From: Eoetvoesiella caeni
Lineage (GTDB): Bacteria; Pseudomonadota; Gammaproteobacteria; Burkholderiales; Burkholderiaceae_B
Direction: 5' to 3'
Assembly: GCF_003315175.1 (NCBI RefSeq)
Contig: NZ_QNRQ01000002.1
Span: 248,001-312,000, forward strand
DNA length: 64,000 nt
Under the pieces are notes generated by a model, which did no database searches, was not told the DNA's origin, and saw only the letters and a program-made list of their open reading frames with translations. The position numbers and the translations under genes are program-made. The stretch's first letter is position 1. Every line of letters starts with the position of its first letter. This document shows positions 17,661-26,302 of the stretch, piece by piece.

Positions 17661-20099
17661 ATGAGTTCCTCTACTAATTCCTCGCAAAATTCCTCCCCGC
17701 CAACGCGTTCGTGGCTTGGGCGATTCATCGTGAAGGCCGTTGTCTTCGCAGCCGGCCTGGGCTTGTGCGGCGCTTTGCTGGGAGCGCTTGCGCTGGCCCT
17801 GGCGTGGCCCAACCTGCCCGACCTGACCGCCCTGACGGACTACCGTCCGCGTGTGCCGCTGCGCATCTACTCGGCCGACAAAGTGCTTATCGGCGAATTC
17901 GGCGAAGAGCGGCGCAACGTCTTAAGCTTCAATGAAATCCCCGACGTCATGAAGTCGGCCATTTTATCAGCCGAGGACGATCGTTTTTATCAGCATGGCG
18001 GTATCGACTGGCTGGGCGTTGCACGCGCCATGGTCGCCAACGTCGTCAACATGTCCAAGACGCAGGGCGCCAGCACCATCACCATGCAGGTGGCGCGCAA
18101 CTTTTATCTCAGTTCCGAAAAAACCTATACCCGAAAGTTCTACGAACTTTTGCTGACCTTCAAGATTGAATCCACGCTTTCGAAAGACCAGATCCTTGAT
18201 CTATACATGAATCAGATCTATCTGGGACACCGGGCGTACGGCTTTGCCGCGGCGTCCCGCACTTATTTCGGCAAGCCCCTGGCTGAAATCACCCCCGCCG
18301 AAGCCGCCATGCTGGCCGGCATACCCAAAGCCCCGTCACGCTTCAATCCTATCGCCAACATGCCGCGCGCCAAGGCCCGCCAAGGCTATGTGCTGGCCCG
18401 CATGCGCGACCTGGGCTACCTGACCGACGCCGAATACAAACAGGCCGTCGAACAGCCCATAGTGCTGAAATCCGCGCTCGGTACGCCGGCTGGCGGCTAT
18501 GCCATCCACGGCGAATACGTTGCCGACCTGGCCCGCCAACTGCTTTACGGGGTGTACCAGGACAACGTGTATTCGCGCGGCTTCAACATCTACACCACGA
18601 TCAACGCAGGCGAGCAGGAAGCCGCCTACAACGCCGTTCGCGAGGGCGTGCTGGACTATACGCGGCGCGCGCCCTACCCCGGCCCCGAAGACACTATCGA
18701 CCTTCCCCAGGGCACCGAGCAAGACCCCGGCAAGCTGGACGCAGTGCTGGATTCCCTGCAAGACAAATACACAGACAGCGACGACCTGCTGGTCGGCCTG
18801 GTCCTCTCGGCCAGCCCGGACAAAGTCGTGGTCGCCCGCAGTGCGCAGGAAATCATCGAGATCACCAACAAGAATGCGCTCAAGGTCATAGCGCGCGCCC
18901 TGGTCAAGAACGCCAAGGCAGACGTCAAGATCCAGCGCGGCTCCATCGTGTACGTTCGCAAGAACGGCGACTACTGGGAAATCCTCAATAAGCCCACCGT
19001 GCAGGCAGCCCTCGTATCGGTCCGGCCCCAGGACGGCGCCATTCAGGCCATGGTGGGCGGCTTCAGCTACGGCGACGATCAATTCAACCGCGTTACCGCC
19101 GCGTGGCGTCAGCCGGGTTCGTCGTTCAAGCCGTTCATCTACGCCTCGACACTGGAACGAGGCCTTACGCCCGCCACCCAGGTTTCCGACGAGCCCTTCG
19201 TGCTGACCGCCGCGCAAACCGGTTCCAAGGCCTGGACGCCCAAGAACTACGGCAGCACCTACGAGCCCATGCTGACCATGCGCCAAGGCCTGTACAAGTC
19301 CAAGAACATGGTGTCGATCCGCCTGATGCAAGCAGTCGGGCCCAAGTACGTGCAAGACTACATCACCCGCTTCGGCTTTGACCGCGCGCGCAACCCGGCT
19401 GTCCTGCCTTTGGCCCTGGGCGCCGGATCCGTCACACCCCTGCAAATGGCCGGAGCCTATTCGGTCTTCGCCAATGGCGGTTATCGCGTTCCGCCCTACC
19501 TTATCGACCGCATTACCGATAGCAGCGGCAAGGTGCTCATGCAGGCCAAGCCGGTCATTGCCGGCGATGCGGCGGCGCGCGTCATCGACCCCCGCACCGT
19601 CTATGTCATGAACGACATGCTGCGCGGCGTCGCAACCTTCGGTACCGGCGCGCGCGTGCACCGCGAACTCAAACGCGACGATATCGGCGGCAAAACCGGT
19701 ACGACCAACGACTCGCACGATGCCTGGTTTGCGGGATTTACACCAAAATTGGTCAGTATCGCCTGGATGGGCTACGACCAGCCGCGCTCGTTGGGCTCAC
19801 GCGAAACCGGCGGCGGCGCCGCACTGCCGATCTGGCTGGACTTCATGCGCTACGCCCTGAAGGGACAACCGCAGACGCCGCCAGGCCCCATACCGGCCGG
19901 ACTGGAAAAAGTCGACGGCGACTTTTACTTCTCGGAATTCCCTCCGGGCCAGGCGGTTGCCCGGGTCGGCCTGCCCACGCCCGGCGAAGAGTCCAATGCA
20001 GCGCCTCCTTCGGACGCGATCAACGATTTGGTCAACCAGCTAAGCAGCGGCAACGACACCAACGGCACGCCGGCGCAAACGCAGCGGGTTCAATTCTGA
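17661..20099 (+). CDS. mrcA: Penicillin-binding protein 1A (bifunctional glycosyltransferase/transpeptidase)
   Basis: An 812-residue class A PBP that polymerises and cross-links peptidoglycan. A short cytoplasmic head is followed by one membrane anchor (about residues 20-50). The GT51 domain has the catalytic-Glu motif EDDRFYQHGGIDW and GASTITMQVARNFYL. An OB-like insert precedes the transpeptidase, which has SxxK in PGSSFKPF, SxN in SKNM and KTG in GGKTGTTNDSHDAWF. The C-terminus is a low-complexity Asn/Ser/Thr/Gln tail. I chose the ATG at 17661; an in-frame TTG at 17640 is possible. It is divergent from aroK and ends in a clear hairpin. The gene is also called ponA. Confidence 0.95.
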   Translation: MSSSTNSSQNSSPPTRSWLGRFIVKAVVFAAGLGLCGALLGALALALAWPNLPDLTALTDYRPRVPLRIYSADKVLIGEFGEERRNVLSFNEIPDVMKSAILSAEDDRFYQHGGIDWLGVARAMVANVVNMSKTQGASTITMQVARNFYLSSEKTYTRKFYELLLTFKIESTLSKDQILDLYMNQIYLGHRAYGFAAASRTYFGKPLAEITPAEAAMLAGIPKAPSRFNPIANMPRAKARQGYVLARMRDLGYLTDAEYKQAVEQPIVLKSALGTPAGGYAIHGEYVADLARQLLYGVYQDNVYSRGFNIYTTINAGEQEAAYNAVREGVLDYTRRAPYPGPEDTIDLPQGTEQDPGKLDAVLDSLQDKYTDSDDLLVGLVLSASPDKVVVARSAQEIIEITNKNALKVIARALVKNAKADVKIQRGSIVYVRKNGDYWEILNKPTVQAALVSVRPQDGAIQAMVGGFSYGDDQFNRVTAAWRQPGSSFKPFIYASTLERGLTPATQVSDEPFVLTAAQTGSKAWTPKNYGSTYEPMLTMRQGLYKSKNMVSIRLMQAVGPKYVQDYITRFGFDRARNPAVLPLALGAGSVTPLQMAGAYSVFANGGYRVPPYLIDRITDSSGKVLMQAKPVIAGDAAARVIDPRTVYVMNDMLRGVATFGTGARVHRELKRDDIGGKTGTTNDSHDAWFAGFTPKLVSIAWMGYDQPRSLGSRETGGGAALPIWLDFMRYALKGQPQTPPGPIPAGLEKVDGDFYFSEFPPGQAVARVGLPTPGEESNAAPPSDAINDLVNQLSSGNDTNGTPAQTQRVQF

Positions 20100-20124
20100 C
20101 CCGCGGCTGCCTGAAGCAAAACTC

Positions 20125-20151
20125 GAAACGCCGCGCCCAGCGCGGCGTTTC
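20125..20151. terminator. Terminator hairpin between mrcA and cyaY
   Basis: An 11-bp perfect stem GAAACGCCGCG/CGCGGCGTTTC with a five-base loop lies in the spacer between two converging genes. The A and T runs at the stem ends let it serve both directions. Confidence 0.7.
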
Positions 20152-20203
20152 TCGCCTTGGCTTGGCGCACTATTTTGAATGCGCGAACCCAGCAAGCAAG
20201 ACC

Positions 20204-20533
20204 CTAGATCATGACGTTGATCGGCTGGCCGGTTGCCTCGGAGCAAATCTGCGACAAAGCCTCGGCCAAGGCCGGGCCGCCACGCGTGTCTTTCCAAATC
20301 TGGCCGTCGAACCGGTAATGAAAGCCGCCGCTGGGAGCCGCCACCCACATTTCACGCATGGGCGCCTGGCTGTTGACGACAATGTGAATTGCATCGTCGA
20401 ATATCAACGTCAGGACATTACCGCTGCGATTGGCCTCGATATCCAGATCGTACAAAGCCTCCCAGTCATCCGACTGGCTTTCCAGGCTATCGAGTATGGC
20501 TTCGCTGCGCGCCAAGAATTCAGTTTCGTTCAT
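20204..20533 (-). CDS. cyaY: Iron-sulfur cluster assembly protein CyaY (frataxin)
   Basis: A 109-residue bacterial frataxin that binds iron and modulates IscS in Fe-S cluster assembly. The N-terminal acidic helix (NETEFLARSEAILDSLESQ and following Asp/Glu residues) is the iron-binding face. The strands end in FHYRFDGQIWKDTRGGPALAE, where the QIWKDTR core with its conserved Trp is diagnostic. I prefer the ATG at 20533 (MNETEF) over one three codons upstream because it matches family length and has GAGA just before. It is divergent from lptM (33 bases apart), in the cyaY/lptM/lysA arrangement common in proteobacteria. Confidence 0.93.
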   Translation of the reverse strand: MNETEFLARSEAILDSLESQSDDWEALYDLDIEANRSGNVLTLIFDDAIHIVVNSQAPMREMWVAAPSGGFHYRFDGQIWKDTRGGPALAEALSQICSEATGQPINVMI

Positions 20534-20565
20534 AATTCTCATTAATCCAAATTTGGAGTTTCACC

Positions 20566-20787
20566 ATGCAAGCGCTCCGTACCGCAACAAACGCTCGATC
20601 CATGAGCCGTATTGTAGCCAGCCTGGCCCTGTTGACGTCACTAAGCGCCTGCGGCTTCAAAGGCCCTTTGTACATGCCGCCTCCTGCGCCGCCCGACGCT
20701 TCATTGACCACGCCGCCAACGCCAAAGGCTGCGCCCGAGCAAGCCGCGCCAGCCGCCGCACCCGCGGCGACTTCGTCAATAAAATAG
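20566..20787 (+). CDS. lptM: LPS translocon maturation chaperone LptM (YifL-type small lipoprotein)
   Basis: A 73-residue lipoprotein. The signal peptide ends in the lipobox LSAC, with the lipidated cysteine at residue 29. It is followed by the family signature CGFKGPLYMPP, shared with E. coli LptM/YifL, which helps assemble the LptD/LptE outer-membrane LPS translocon. The rest is a Pro/Ala-rich tail. GGAG eight bases before the ATG supports this start. It lies between cyaY (divergent) and lysA (same strand, 86 bases downstream), as in many proteobacteria. The tail has no predicted structure. Confidence 0.9.
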   Translation: MQALRTATNARSMSRIVASLALLTSLSACGFKGPLYMPPPAPPDASLTTPPTPKAAPEQAAPAAAPAATSSIK

Positions 20788-20873
20788 ACCCTCTTGGTAC
20801 CATGTTCCGGCCACGCGCTTTCAAGCAGCGCGGCGGCGACCCTGAACCTTCATAAAAATACCTGCTATCGATC

Positions 20874-22139
20874 ATGACTGTTGCCCCTCATTTCGACTTC
20901 AAGAACGGCATACTTCACGCCGAGAACGTGCCCTTGCCCACACTGGCCGAGAAATTCGGCACGCCCTTGTACGTTTATTCGCGCCAGGCTTTGCGCGACG
21001 CCTGGGAAGCCTACCGGGTAGCGGCGCAAGGGCGCGACGTGCTGGTGTGCTTCGGCATGAAAGCCAATTCCAATCTGGCGGTGCTGAACGAGTTCAAGAA
21101 CCTGGGCAGCGGCTTCGACATTGTCTCGGGCGGCGAACTGGCCCGTGTGCTTGCCGTGGGCGGCGACCCCGGCAAAGTCGTGTTCTCCGGCGTCGGCAAG
21201 CAGGCCTGGGAAATGCAAGCCGCCCTGAAGGCGGGCGTCAAATGCTTTAACGTCGAGTCCGAAGCCGAGCTTGAACAATTGAACCTTGTCGCGGAACGGA
21301 TGGGCGTAATCGCCCCCGTATCGCTACGGGTCAATCCCGATGTCGATGCCCAGACCCATCCTTATATTTCCACCGGCCTGAAAGAAAACAAATTCGGAAT
21401 TGCCATTGAAGAGGCACCGCGCATCTATCAACAGGCGGCGCAGTTCAAGAACCTGAATATCGTTGGCGTCGACTGCCATATCGGTTCGCAAATTACCGAA
21501 GTCGCCCCCTACCTGGACGCCCTGGACAAGCTGATGCTGCTTATCGAGACCCTGGCCGGCCTGGGCATCCAGCTGAAACATCTGGACCTTGGCGGCGGCA
21601 TCGGCATTCGCTATACCGACGAAACCCTGCTCACGCCCACAACGCTGCTGGACCACGTCTTCAAGCGCCTTGAGGCACGCAAGCTGGACTACCTGCAAAT
21701 CGTGCTCGAGCCGGGACGTTCCCTGGTGGGCAACGCAGGCATACTGCTGACCAAAGTCGAATATCTGAAACATGCCGAAGCCAAGAACTTCGCCATTGTC
21801 GACGCCGCCATGAATGACTTGATCCGGCCAACCCTATACGACGCCTGGCACAGCGTGGAACAAGTCTGCCCGGCCGGCCATGCCGAGGTACGCGACTACG
21901 ATATTGTCGGCCCCATCTGCGAAAGCGGGGACTGGCTGGCTCGCGAGCGCCAGTTTGCCCTGACGCAAGGCGAACTGCTGGCCATCATGTCGGCCGGAGC
22001 CTATGCCTTTACCATGTCCAGCCAATACAACACTCGGCCGCGCGCGGCCGAAATCATGGTCGACGCCGACCGCTATCAGGTCGTTCGCCCACGCGAATCG
22101 CTGGAAAGCCTGTTCGCCAGCGAAACCACTATGCCTTAA
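20874..22139 (+). CDS. lysA: Diaminopimelate decarboxylase
   Basis: A 421-residue PLP enzyme that makes L-lysine from meso-diaminopimelate, the last step of lysine synthesis. The PLP lysine lies in CFGMKANSN near residue 62. Other blocks are SGGELARVL, the phosphate-binding LDLGGGIGIRYTDE, EPGRSLVGNAG, and GPICESGDWLARER, which contributes the active-site Cys and Glu across the dimer. Length is normal. It follows lptM, and the two are probably co-transcribed. The spacer after it is gene-free. Confidence 0.97.
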   Translation: MTVAPHFDFKNGILHAENVPLPTLAEKFGTPLYVYSRQALRDAWEAYRVAAQGRDVLVCFGMKANSNLAVLNEFKNLGSGFDIVSGGELARVLAVGGDPGKVVFSGVGKQAWEMQAALKAGVKCFNVESEAELEQLNLVAERMGVIAPVSLRVNPDVDAQTHPYISTGLKENKFGIAIEEAPRIYQQAAQFKNLNIVGVDCHIGSQITEVAPYLDALDKLMLLIETLAGLGIQLKHLDLGGGIGIRYTDETLLTPTTLLDHVFKRLEARKLDYLQIVLEPGRSLVGNAGILLTKVEYLKHAEAKNFAIVDAAMNDLIRPTLYDAWHSVEQVCPAGHAEVRDYDIVGPICESGDWLARERQFALTQGELLAIMSAGAYAFTMSSQYNTRPRAAEIMVDADRYQVVRPRESLESLFASETTMP

Positions 22140-22455
22140 GGGTCCCCCAGCCGGGATTTCCTAGACCGGATGCAGGATGGCAAACTGCGTCCTGCGGCGC
22201 CATACTGCCTTAATAAACCAAGTCCGCCATCACAGATAAATAAAGTAACAATTTATTGACAATTGGCGGTATATTGAGCGGGTTGGCCGAACAGGTATTT
22301 AAATTTGAAGGCATCCGCGAACTAGCCGGCTGGCACCGGCACAAACGCGGCCCCGCTCACAACCGCCTTATCAAACGCAGCTCTAATCCATGACAGTCAA
22401 CGTACATGTCTTCTGCTTTGTCCAACCTGCGGCCTATACGCGGCGACGATAAGTC
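22140..22455. other. Gene-free spacer between lysA and the GGDEF/EAL gene
   Basis: A 316-base stretch without a convincing gene. It contains a GCAGGA...TCCTGC inverted repeat near 22171-22197 that may act in lysA termination, and an AT-rich stretch around 22230-22280 that probably holds the promoter of the next gene. TTGACA and TATATT occur there but only eight bases apart, too close to be a sigma-70 pair. Confidence 0.5.
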
Positions 22456-24639
22456 ATGAAGACTCCCTGGGCGGCGGCGCTATCTTCGCCAGTGGCACGA
22501 GCTTTGATCCGGCTGCCTGGCCGCTGCGTACACATATTCGTGTTTTTCGTTTTACCGGTCCTGGTTCTTGTTTTACCGGTGGTCGGCCTGCTGGGCAACT
22601 CCGCGCCACGCAGCGACCCCGGGTCGTTCCACGCAATCTATATGCTGGAAGGCGGCGTCCTTACCCTGTCTCTTACCCTGGTGCTGTTTGCCACAATAAG
22701 CCGCAGGTGGCTGTATGTTTTGTTTGCCGGCTGGCTTATCGGCAACCTGCGCATCACGGCGTTGTCTATGGGCTGGGACCTGCAATGGCTGGGGCAAGAC
22801 TTACCCGCAGAATCGTTGCTGCTTATACGCAAGCTGACCTGCGCCATTTATTATCTTCTGACCTTCGCGCTGTTCATCGAGCTGTTCAATAACAGCCTGG
22901 TCCGTTTGCAGCGGCCCTGGCTGCTTCGGGCGGGCATGCTGCCCGGACTGGTTCTGCTGCTGGCAGCTCCGTTTCTGGATTACGCGCAGTTCACCGAGCT
23001 GATGTGGTGGATGGCCACGATCGGCAGCATGATAGCCATCGTCATCATCGGCCACCTTCTGACCGTGGCTTATTCCAGCGACATACTGCTGTACAGCGCG
23101 GCGATGCTCATCGTCATAGCCGCCGGCGCAGGCGTGCTCGACAGCCTGGACGCCGTGTTCGACCTGAACTTTTTCAGCAGCGCCTATATTCACATCATGG
23201 CTACCGCGATCTCCAGCGCCTTGATCGCGCTGGTCATCACAGAGAACGACCGCGCCGCCCGCACCAAGGCCATCAATGCGCTGGTCACTCTGTCCGAGCG
23301 AGACCCTCTGACCGACACACTGAACCAGCGCGGCATCGAGAAACACACCCAGGCCGCCCTGAATGCCTTAAGACGCGGCGAGCCTTTCGCACTTTGCTAT
23401 GTAGACCTGGCTTCGCTTAAAACCATCAACGATATCTACGGATATACAGCGGGCGACGATGTCCTGAAACAGGCTTGCGCGCGTATCAACGCCAAGCTTG
23501 GCGGCAATCACTACCTTGGGCGTATTGGGGGTTCAGAGCTGGTACTACTGCTGCGCAACACCTCGATCAACGAGGCGCACAGCCTTGCGCACTCCAATAT
23601 GGAAGACCTGCAGACGCCGCCGTTCCATATTGGTTCGCGCGCCTTGCAGTTAAAAACGTCCATGGGACTGGTCGAGATTGCCAACCCGCAACTGGCCTCG
23701 GGCGATGCCATTCTGGCGGCGGCGCGCGCCTGCCGCATGGCGCGGCGCGGCAAACCCAACCAAATTGCCGTGCACGAGTACGCAGACCAGGCTCTGGACG
23801 AACAAAGCCAGGAACTGCAGCTGCTGCGCGAATTCAGTTCGGGATTTTCACCCCAAAACATATTCCTGGCCATGCAGCCCATTTTGTCGCTGCGCGATCC
23901 GCTCCATGCCTTCGATTTCGAAATTTTGCTGCGCATGCGCGACGCCAGCGGCAAGCTGATTCCGACCAGCACGGTCATCGCCGCCGCGGAAGAGGTCGGT
24001 GTCGTCACCTTGCTGGACAGATGGATAGTCCAGACTTCGCTGGAATGGCTGCACCAGCATCAAGCCAACCTGGCCAACACCCGGTTTGTTTGCATGAACC
24101 TGAACGGCATGTCGCTGAACGACCCGGTGTTCATCAATGATTTCTTCCAGCTGCTGCGCAGATACCGGCACGTCGCGCGCTTGCTGTGCATAGAAATCAC
24201 CGAAAGCATTGCGCTCAAAGATATGGACAATATCCAGGAATTCATTGCGCAGCTGCACAGCCTGGGGGTGCGCGTGGCGCTGGACGATTTCGGTGCGGGA
24301 TACACCTCGTTTTCCTACCTGAAGCGGCTGCCGGCGGACATGCTGAAGATAGACGGGTCGTTCATACAAAGCATGATGGCGGGGCCGGCGGATATCGCCA
24401 TCGTGGAAGCGATCGTAGCTTTGGCGCGCAATCTTGGCATGAAAAGCATCGCCGAATGGGTCGAGGACAGCACCACACTGGAAACGCTGGCCAAACTCGG
24501 CGTCGATTATGTACAGGGCCATACCATCGCCTATCCGCAATCGCCCGAAGCCTTGACGCAGTCTCGTTGCAGCGCCGACTTCATCGAAGATGCGGCCACC
24601 AAGGCGTTCGTACTTGAACACCTGGCGGGAGGAAAGTAG
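22456..24639 (+). CDS. Membrane-bound GGDEF-EAL protein, degenerate cyclase with intact phosphodiesterase residues
   Basis: A 727-residue inner-membrane signalling protein. Residues about 25-265 form seven or more hydrophobic segments, a probable sensory module. The GGDEF domain (about 285-440) is degenerate: the active-site loop reads GGSEL (358-362) in place of GGDEF, so diguanylate cyclase activity is unlikely. The EAL domain (about 465-715) keeps the metal and catalytic residues: Glu489 (in FEILLR), Asn in CMNLNG, Glu in IEITES, Asp610-Asp611 in LDDFGAGY, Lys in KIDGSF and Glu in AEWVED. It should therefore hydrolyse c-di-GMP, with the GGDEF part perhaps a GTP sensor. It stands alone, followed by the 83-bp repeats. 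Confidence 0.88.
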   Translation: MKTPWAAALSSPVARALIRLPGRCVHIFVFFVLPVLVLVLPVVGLLGNSAPRSDPGSFHAIYMLEGGVLTLSLTLVLFATISRRWLYVLFAGWLIGNLRITALSMGWDLQWLGQDLPAESLLLIRKLTCAIYYLLTFALFIELFNNSLVRLQRPWLLRAGMLPGLVLLLAAPFLDYAQFTELMWWMATIGSMIAIVIIGHLLTVAYSSDILLYSAAMLIVIAAGAGVLDSLDAVFDLNFFSSAYIHIMATAISSALIALVITENDRAARTKAINALVTLSERDPLTDTLNQRGIEKHTQAALNALRRGEPFALCYVDLASLKTINDIYGYTAGDDVLKQACARINAKLGGNHYLGRIGGSELVLLLRNTSINEAHSLAHSNMEDLQTPPFHIGSRALQLKTSMGLVEIANPQLASGDAILAAARACRMARRGKPNQIAVHEYADQALDEQSQELQLLREFSSGFSPQNIFLAMQPILSLRDPLHAFDFEILLRMRDASGKLIPTSTVIAAAEEVGVVTLLDRWIVQTSLEWLHQHQANLANTRFVCMNLNGMSLNDPVFINDFFQLLRRYRHVARLLCIEITESIALKDMDNIQEFIAQLHSLGVRVALDDFGAGYTSFSYLKRLPADMLKIDGSFIQSMMAGPADIAIVEAIVALARNLGMKSIAEWVEDSTTLETLAKLGVDYVQGHTIAYPQSPEALTQSRCSADFIEDAATKAFVLEHLAGGK

Positions 24640-24647
24640 ACGGCAAA

Positions 24648-24935
24648 GAATGCCCCCACGCTGCGCCGCTATTGCGGCTTGCTGCCCCCCGAGGGGGCGC
24701 CTTTTGCCTTGGGGCGGCCCGGCGGCAAAAGAATGCCCCCACGCTGCGCCGCTAACGCGGCTTGCTGCCCCCCGAGGGGGCGCCTTTTGCCTTGGGGCGG
24801 CCCGGCGGCAAAAGAATGCCCCCACGCTGCGCCGCTAACGCGGCTTGCTGCCCCCCGAGGGGGCGCCTTTTGCCTTGGGGCGGCCCGGCGGCAAAAGAAT
24901 GCCCCCACGCTGCGCCGCTATTGCGGCTTGCTGCC
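24648..24935. repeat. Tandem array of an 83-bp GC-rich palindromic repeat (about 3.5 copies)
   Basis: Units start at 24648, 24731, 24814 and 24897, exactly 83 bases apart; the fourth is cut after about 39 bases. Copies are nearly identical, differing mainly in GCTATTGCGGC versus GCTAACGCGGC. Each unit contains GCCCCC-CGA-GGGGGC and TTTTGCC...GGCAAAA inverted repeats, so the array can form several hairpins. It lies between the converging GGDEF/EAL gene and ccsA genes, where it could stop transcription from both sides. Open frames across it are repetitive by-products, not genes. Confidence 0.9.
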
Positions 24936-24938
24936 CTT

Positions 24939-26291
24939 TTACAGTTCTCCGTATGAATGAAGGCCGGAGAGGAACATGTTTACGCCCAGGAAGGCGAAGC
25001 TGGTTACCAGCAGCCCGCCCAGGGCCCAATAGGCTGCCATGGGGCCGCGCAGGCCTTTCATCAGGCGCATGTGCAGCCAGGCTGCGTAATTAAGCCATAC
25101 GATCAGCGCCCAGGTTTCCTTGGGGTCCCACTGCCAATACGTGCCCCAGGCATCGGCTGCCCACAAGGCGCCCAGAATGGTTGCCACCGTGAAAAAGGCA
25201 AAGCCGACGGCAATGGCCCGGTACATGATGTCGTCGAGAATTTCCAGCGAAGGCAGCTTGCGCGAAATGGGGCCACGAAACGCCAGAATGGCGCCCACGA
25301 CAATCGCCCCCACGCCAAAGTACAGCATCCAGGTCATGGACACTTCGCGCGAGCCGAAAATAAATGGCTCGGCGCACAGCACCGCGCCCAGCACAAACAG
25401 CGGAACCAGGCGGCCCCAGGACCGGGTTTCGCCATGCTCTTTGATCAGATAGGCAAAGCCCACCATGGCCGCCAGCGAAAAGGTACCGTAGCCGATGAAG
25501 TTGGCCGGCACGTGGATTTTCATCCACCAGCTTTTCAGGGCCGGCACCAAGGGTTGAATTTGAAATGCGTCGCGCGTGAACGAATACCAAAGCAAAAAGA
25601 TAACGGCCGATGTAACCACCATCAGCACAAAACCGCCCAGCGCGCGGGTGGCGTAACGCCGCTCGTAATACAAATAGAACAGCGCGGTGATCAGGGAAAA
25701 CAGCACGAAGACTTCATACAGATTGCTGACCGGAATATGACCGATGTCCGGGCCCAGCAAATGGCCTTCGCGCCAGCGCACCAGCAGTCCGGTAACCCCC
25801 GCGTATACCGCGCCCCAGGTCAGGGCCGTGCCCAGCCAGGCCGCCGTCTTGCTGACGAACCCGACCCAATAGCACACAGTGGCCAAGGCAAACAAAGCGC
25901 ACATCCACAGGATGGCCGACTGGGAGGAAAACAGGTACTTAAGGAAAAATACGCTTTCAGCGCGCGTAATATCGCCCTGTCCCAACCCGCCTCCGTTGCT
26001 GTATAGCCAAATGGCGAACAGGGCGCTCAGGCCGCTAAGCACCATCAGGGTGCGCAAAGGACGCCACAGCCATGCCATCCAGCTGAAGCCGGCAACAGCG
26101 CCGCAGAGGATTACTTTTTCGTAATAGTCCATGCTGCTGCCAAAAACCGACAGCGCATAGCCGGCTCCCGCGGCCAGAATCAAAAAGAACCCGATGTCCG
26201 TCCAGTCAGGACGGCCGCGATGGCCACGCGCATCGCCGCTTGAGACCATGGCACCCTGCCATGCCGGAGACTTCAATGTAGTGTCGGACAT
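24939..26291 (-). CDS. ccsA: Cytochrome c synthase subunit CcsA/ResC (System II)
   Basis: A 450-residue multi-pass inner-membrane protein that, with ResB, carries haem across the membrane and ligates it to apocytochromes c. The tryptophan-rich WWD haem-binding segment is AWGTYWQWDPKETWALIVWL near the C-terminus. It is flanked by His-containing loops (GYGTFSLAAM, WLHMRLMKG). The N-terminus has a 25-residue hydrophilic head before the first helix. It follows resB by 11 bases in the same operon. Nomenclature is confusing: this WWD protein is CcsA in Bordetella literature but is named CcsB in a common protein family model. Confidence 0.92.
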   Translation of the reverse strand: MSDTTLKSPAWQGAMVSSGDARGHRGRPDWTDIGFFLILAAGAGYALSVFGSSMDYYEKVILCGAVAGFSWMAWLWRPLRTLMVLSGLSALFAIWLYSNGGGLGQGDITRAESVFFLKYLFSSQSAILWMCALFALATVCYWVGFVSKTAAWLGTALTWGAVYAGVTGLLVRWREGHLLGPDIGHIPVSNLYEVFVLFSLITALFYLYYERRYATRALGGFVLMVVTSAVIFLLWYSFTRDAFQIQPLVPALKSWWMKIHVPANFIGYGTFSLAAMVGFAYLIKEHGETRSWGRLVPLFVLGAVLCAEPFIFGSREVSMTWMLYFGVGAIVVGAILAFRGPISRKLPSLEILDDIMYRAIAVGFAFFTVATILGALWAADAWGTYWQWDPKETWALIVWLNYAAWLHMRLMKGLRGPMAAYWALGGLLVTSFAFLGVNMFLSGLHSYGEL

Positions 26292-26302
26292 GCTAAACCT
26301 CG

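Noticed and set aside
22256-22275. TTGACA and TATATT as a sigma-70 promoter before the GGDEF/EAL gene
   Set aside because: The hexamers are only eight bases apart, far below the 16-18 needed.
24648-24935. The tandem array as a CRISPR locus
   Set aside because: There are no unique spacers between copies; the whole 83-base unit repeats, and no cas genes are present.
24590-25093. Small proline- and glycine-rich open frames across the 83-bp repeats on both strands
   Set aside because: They are translations of the tandem repeat, repeat with its period, and have no start signals.
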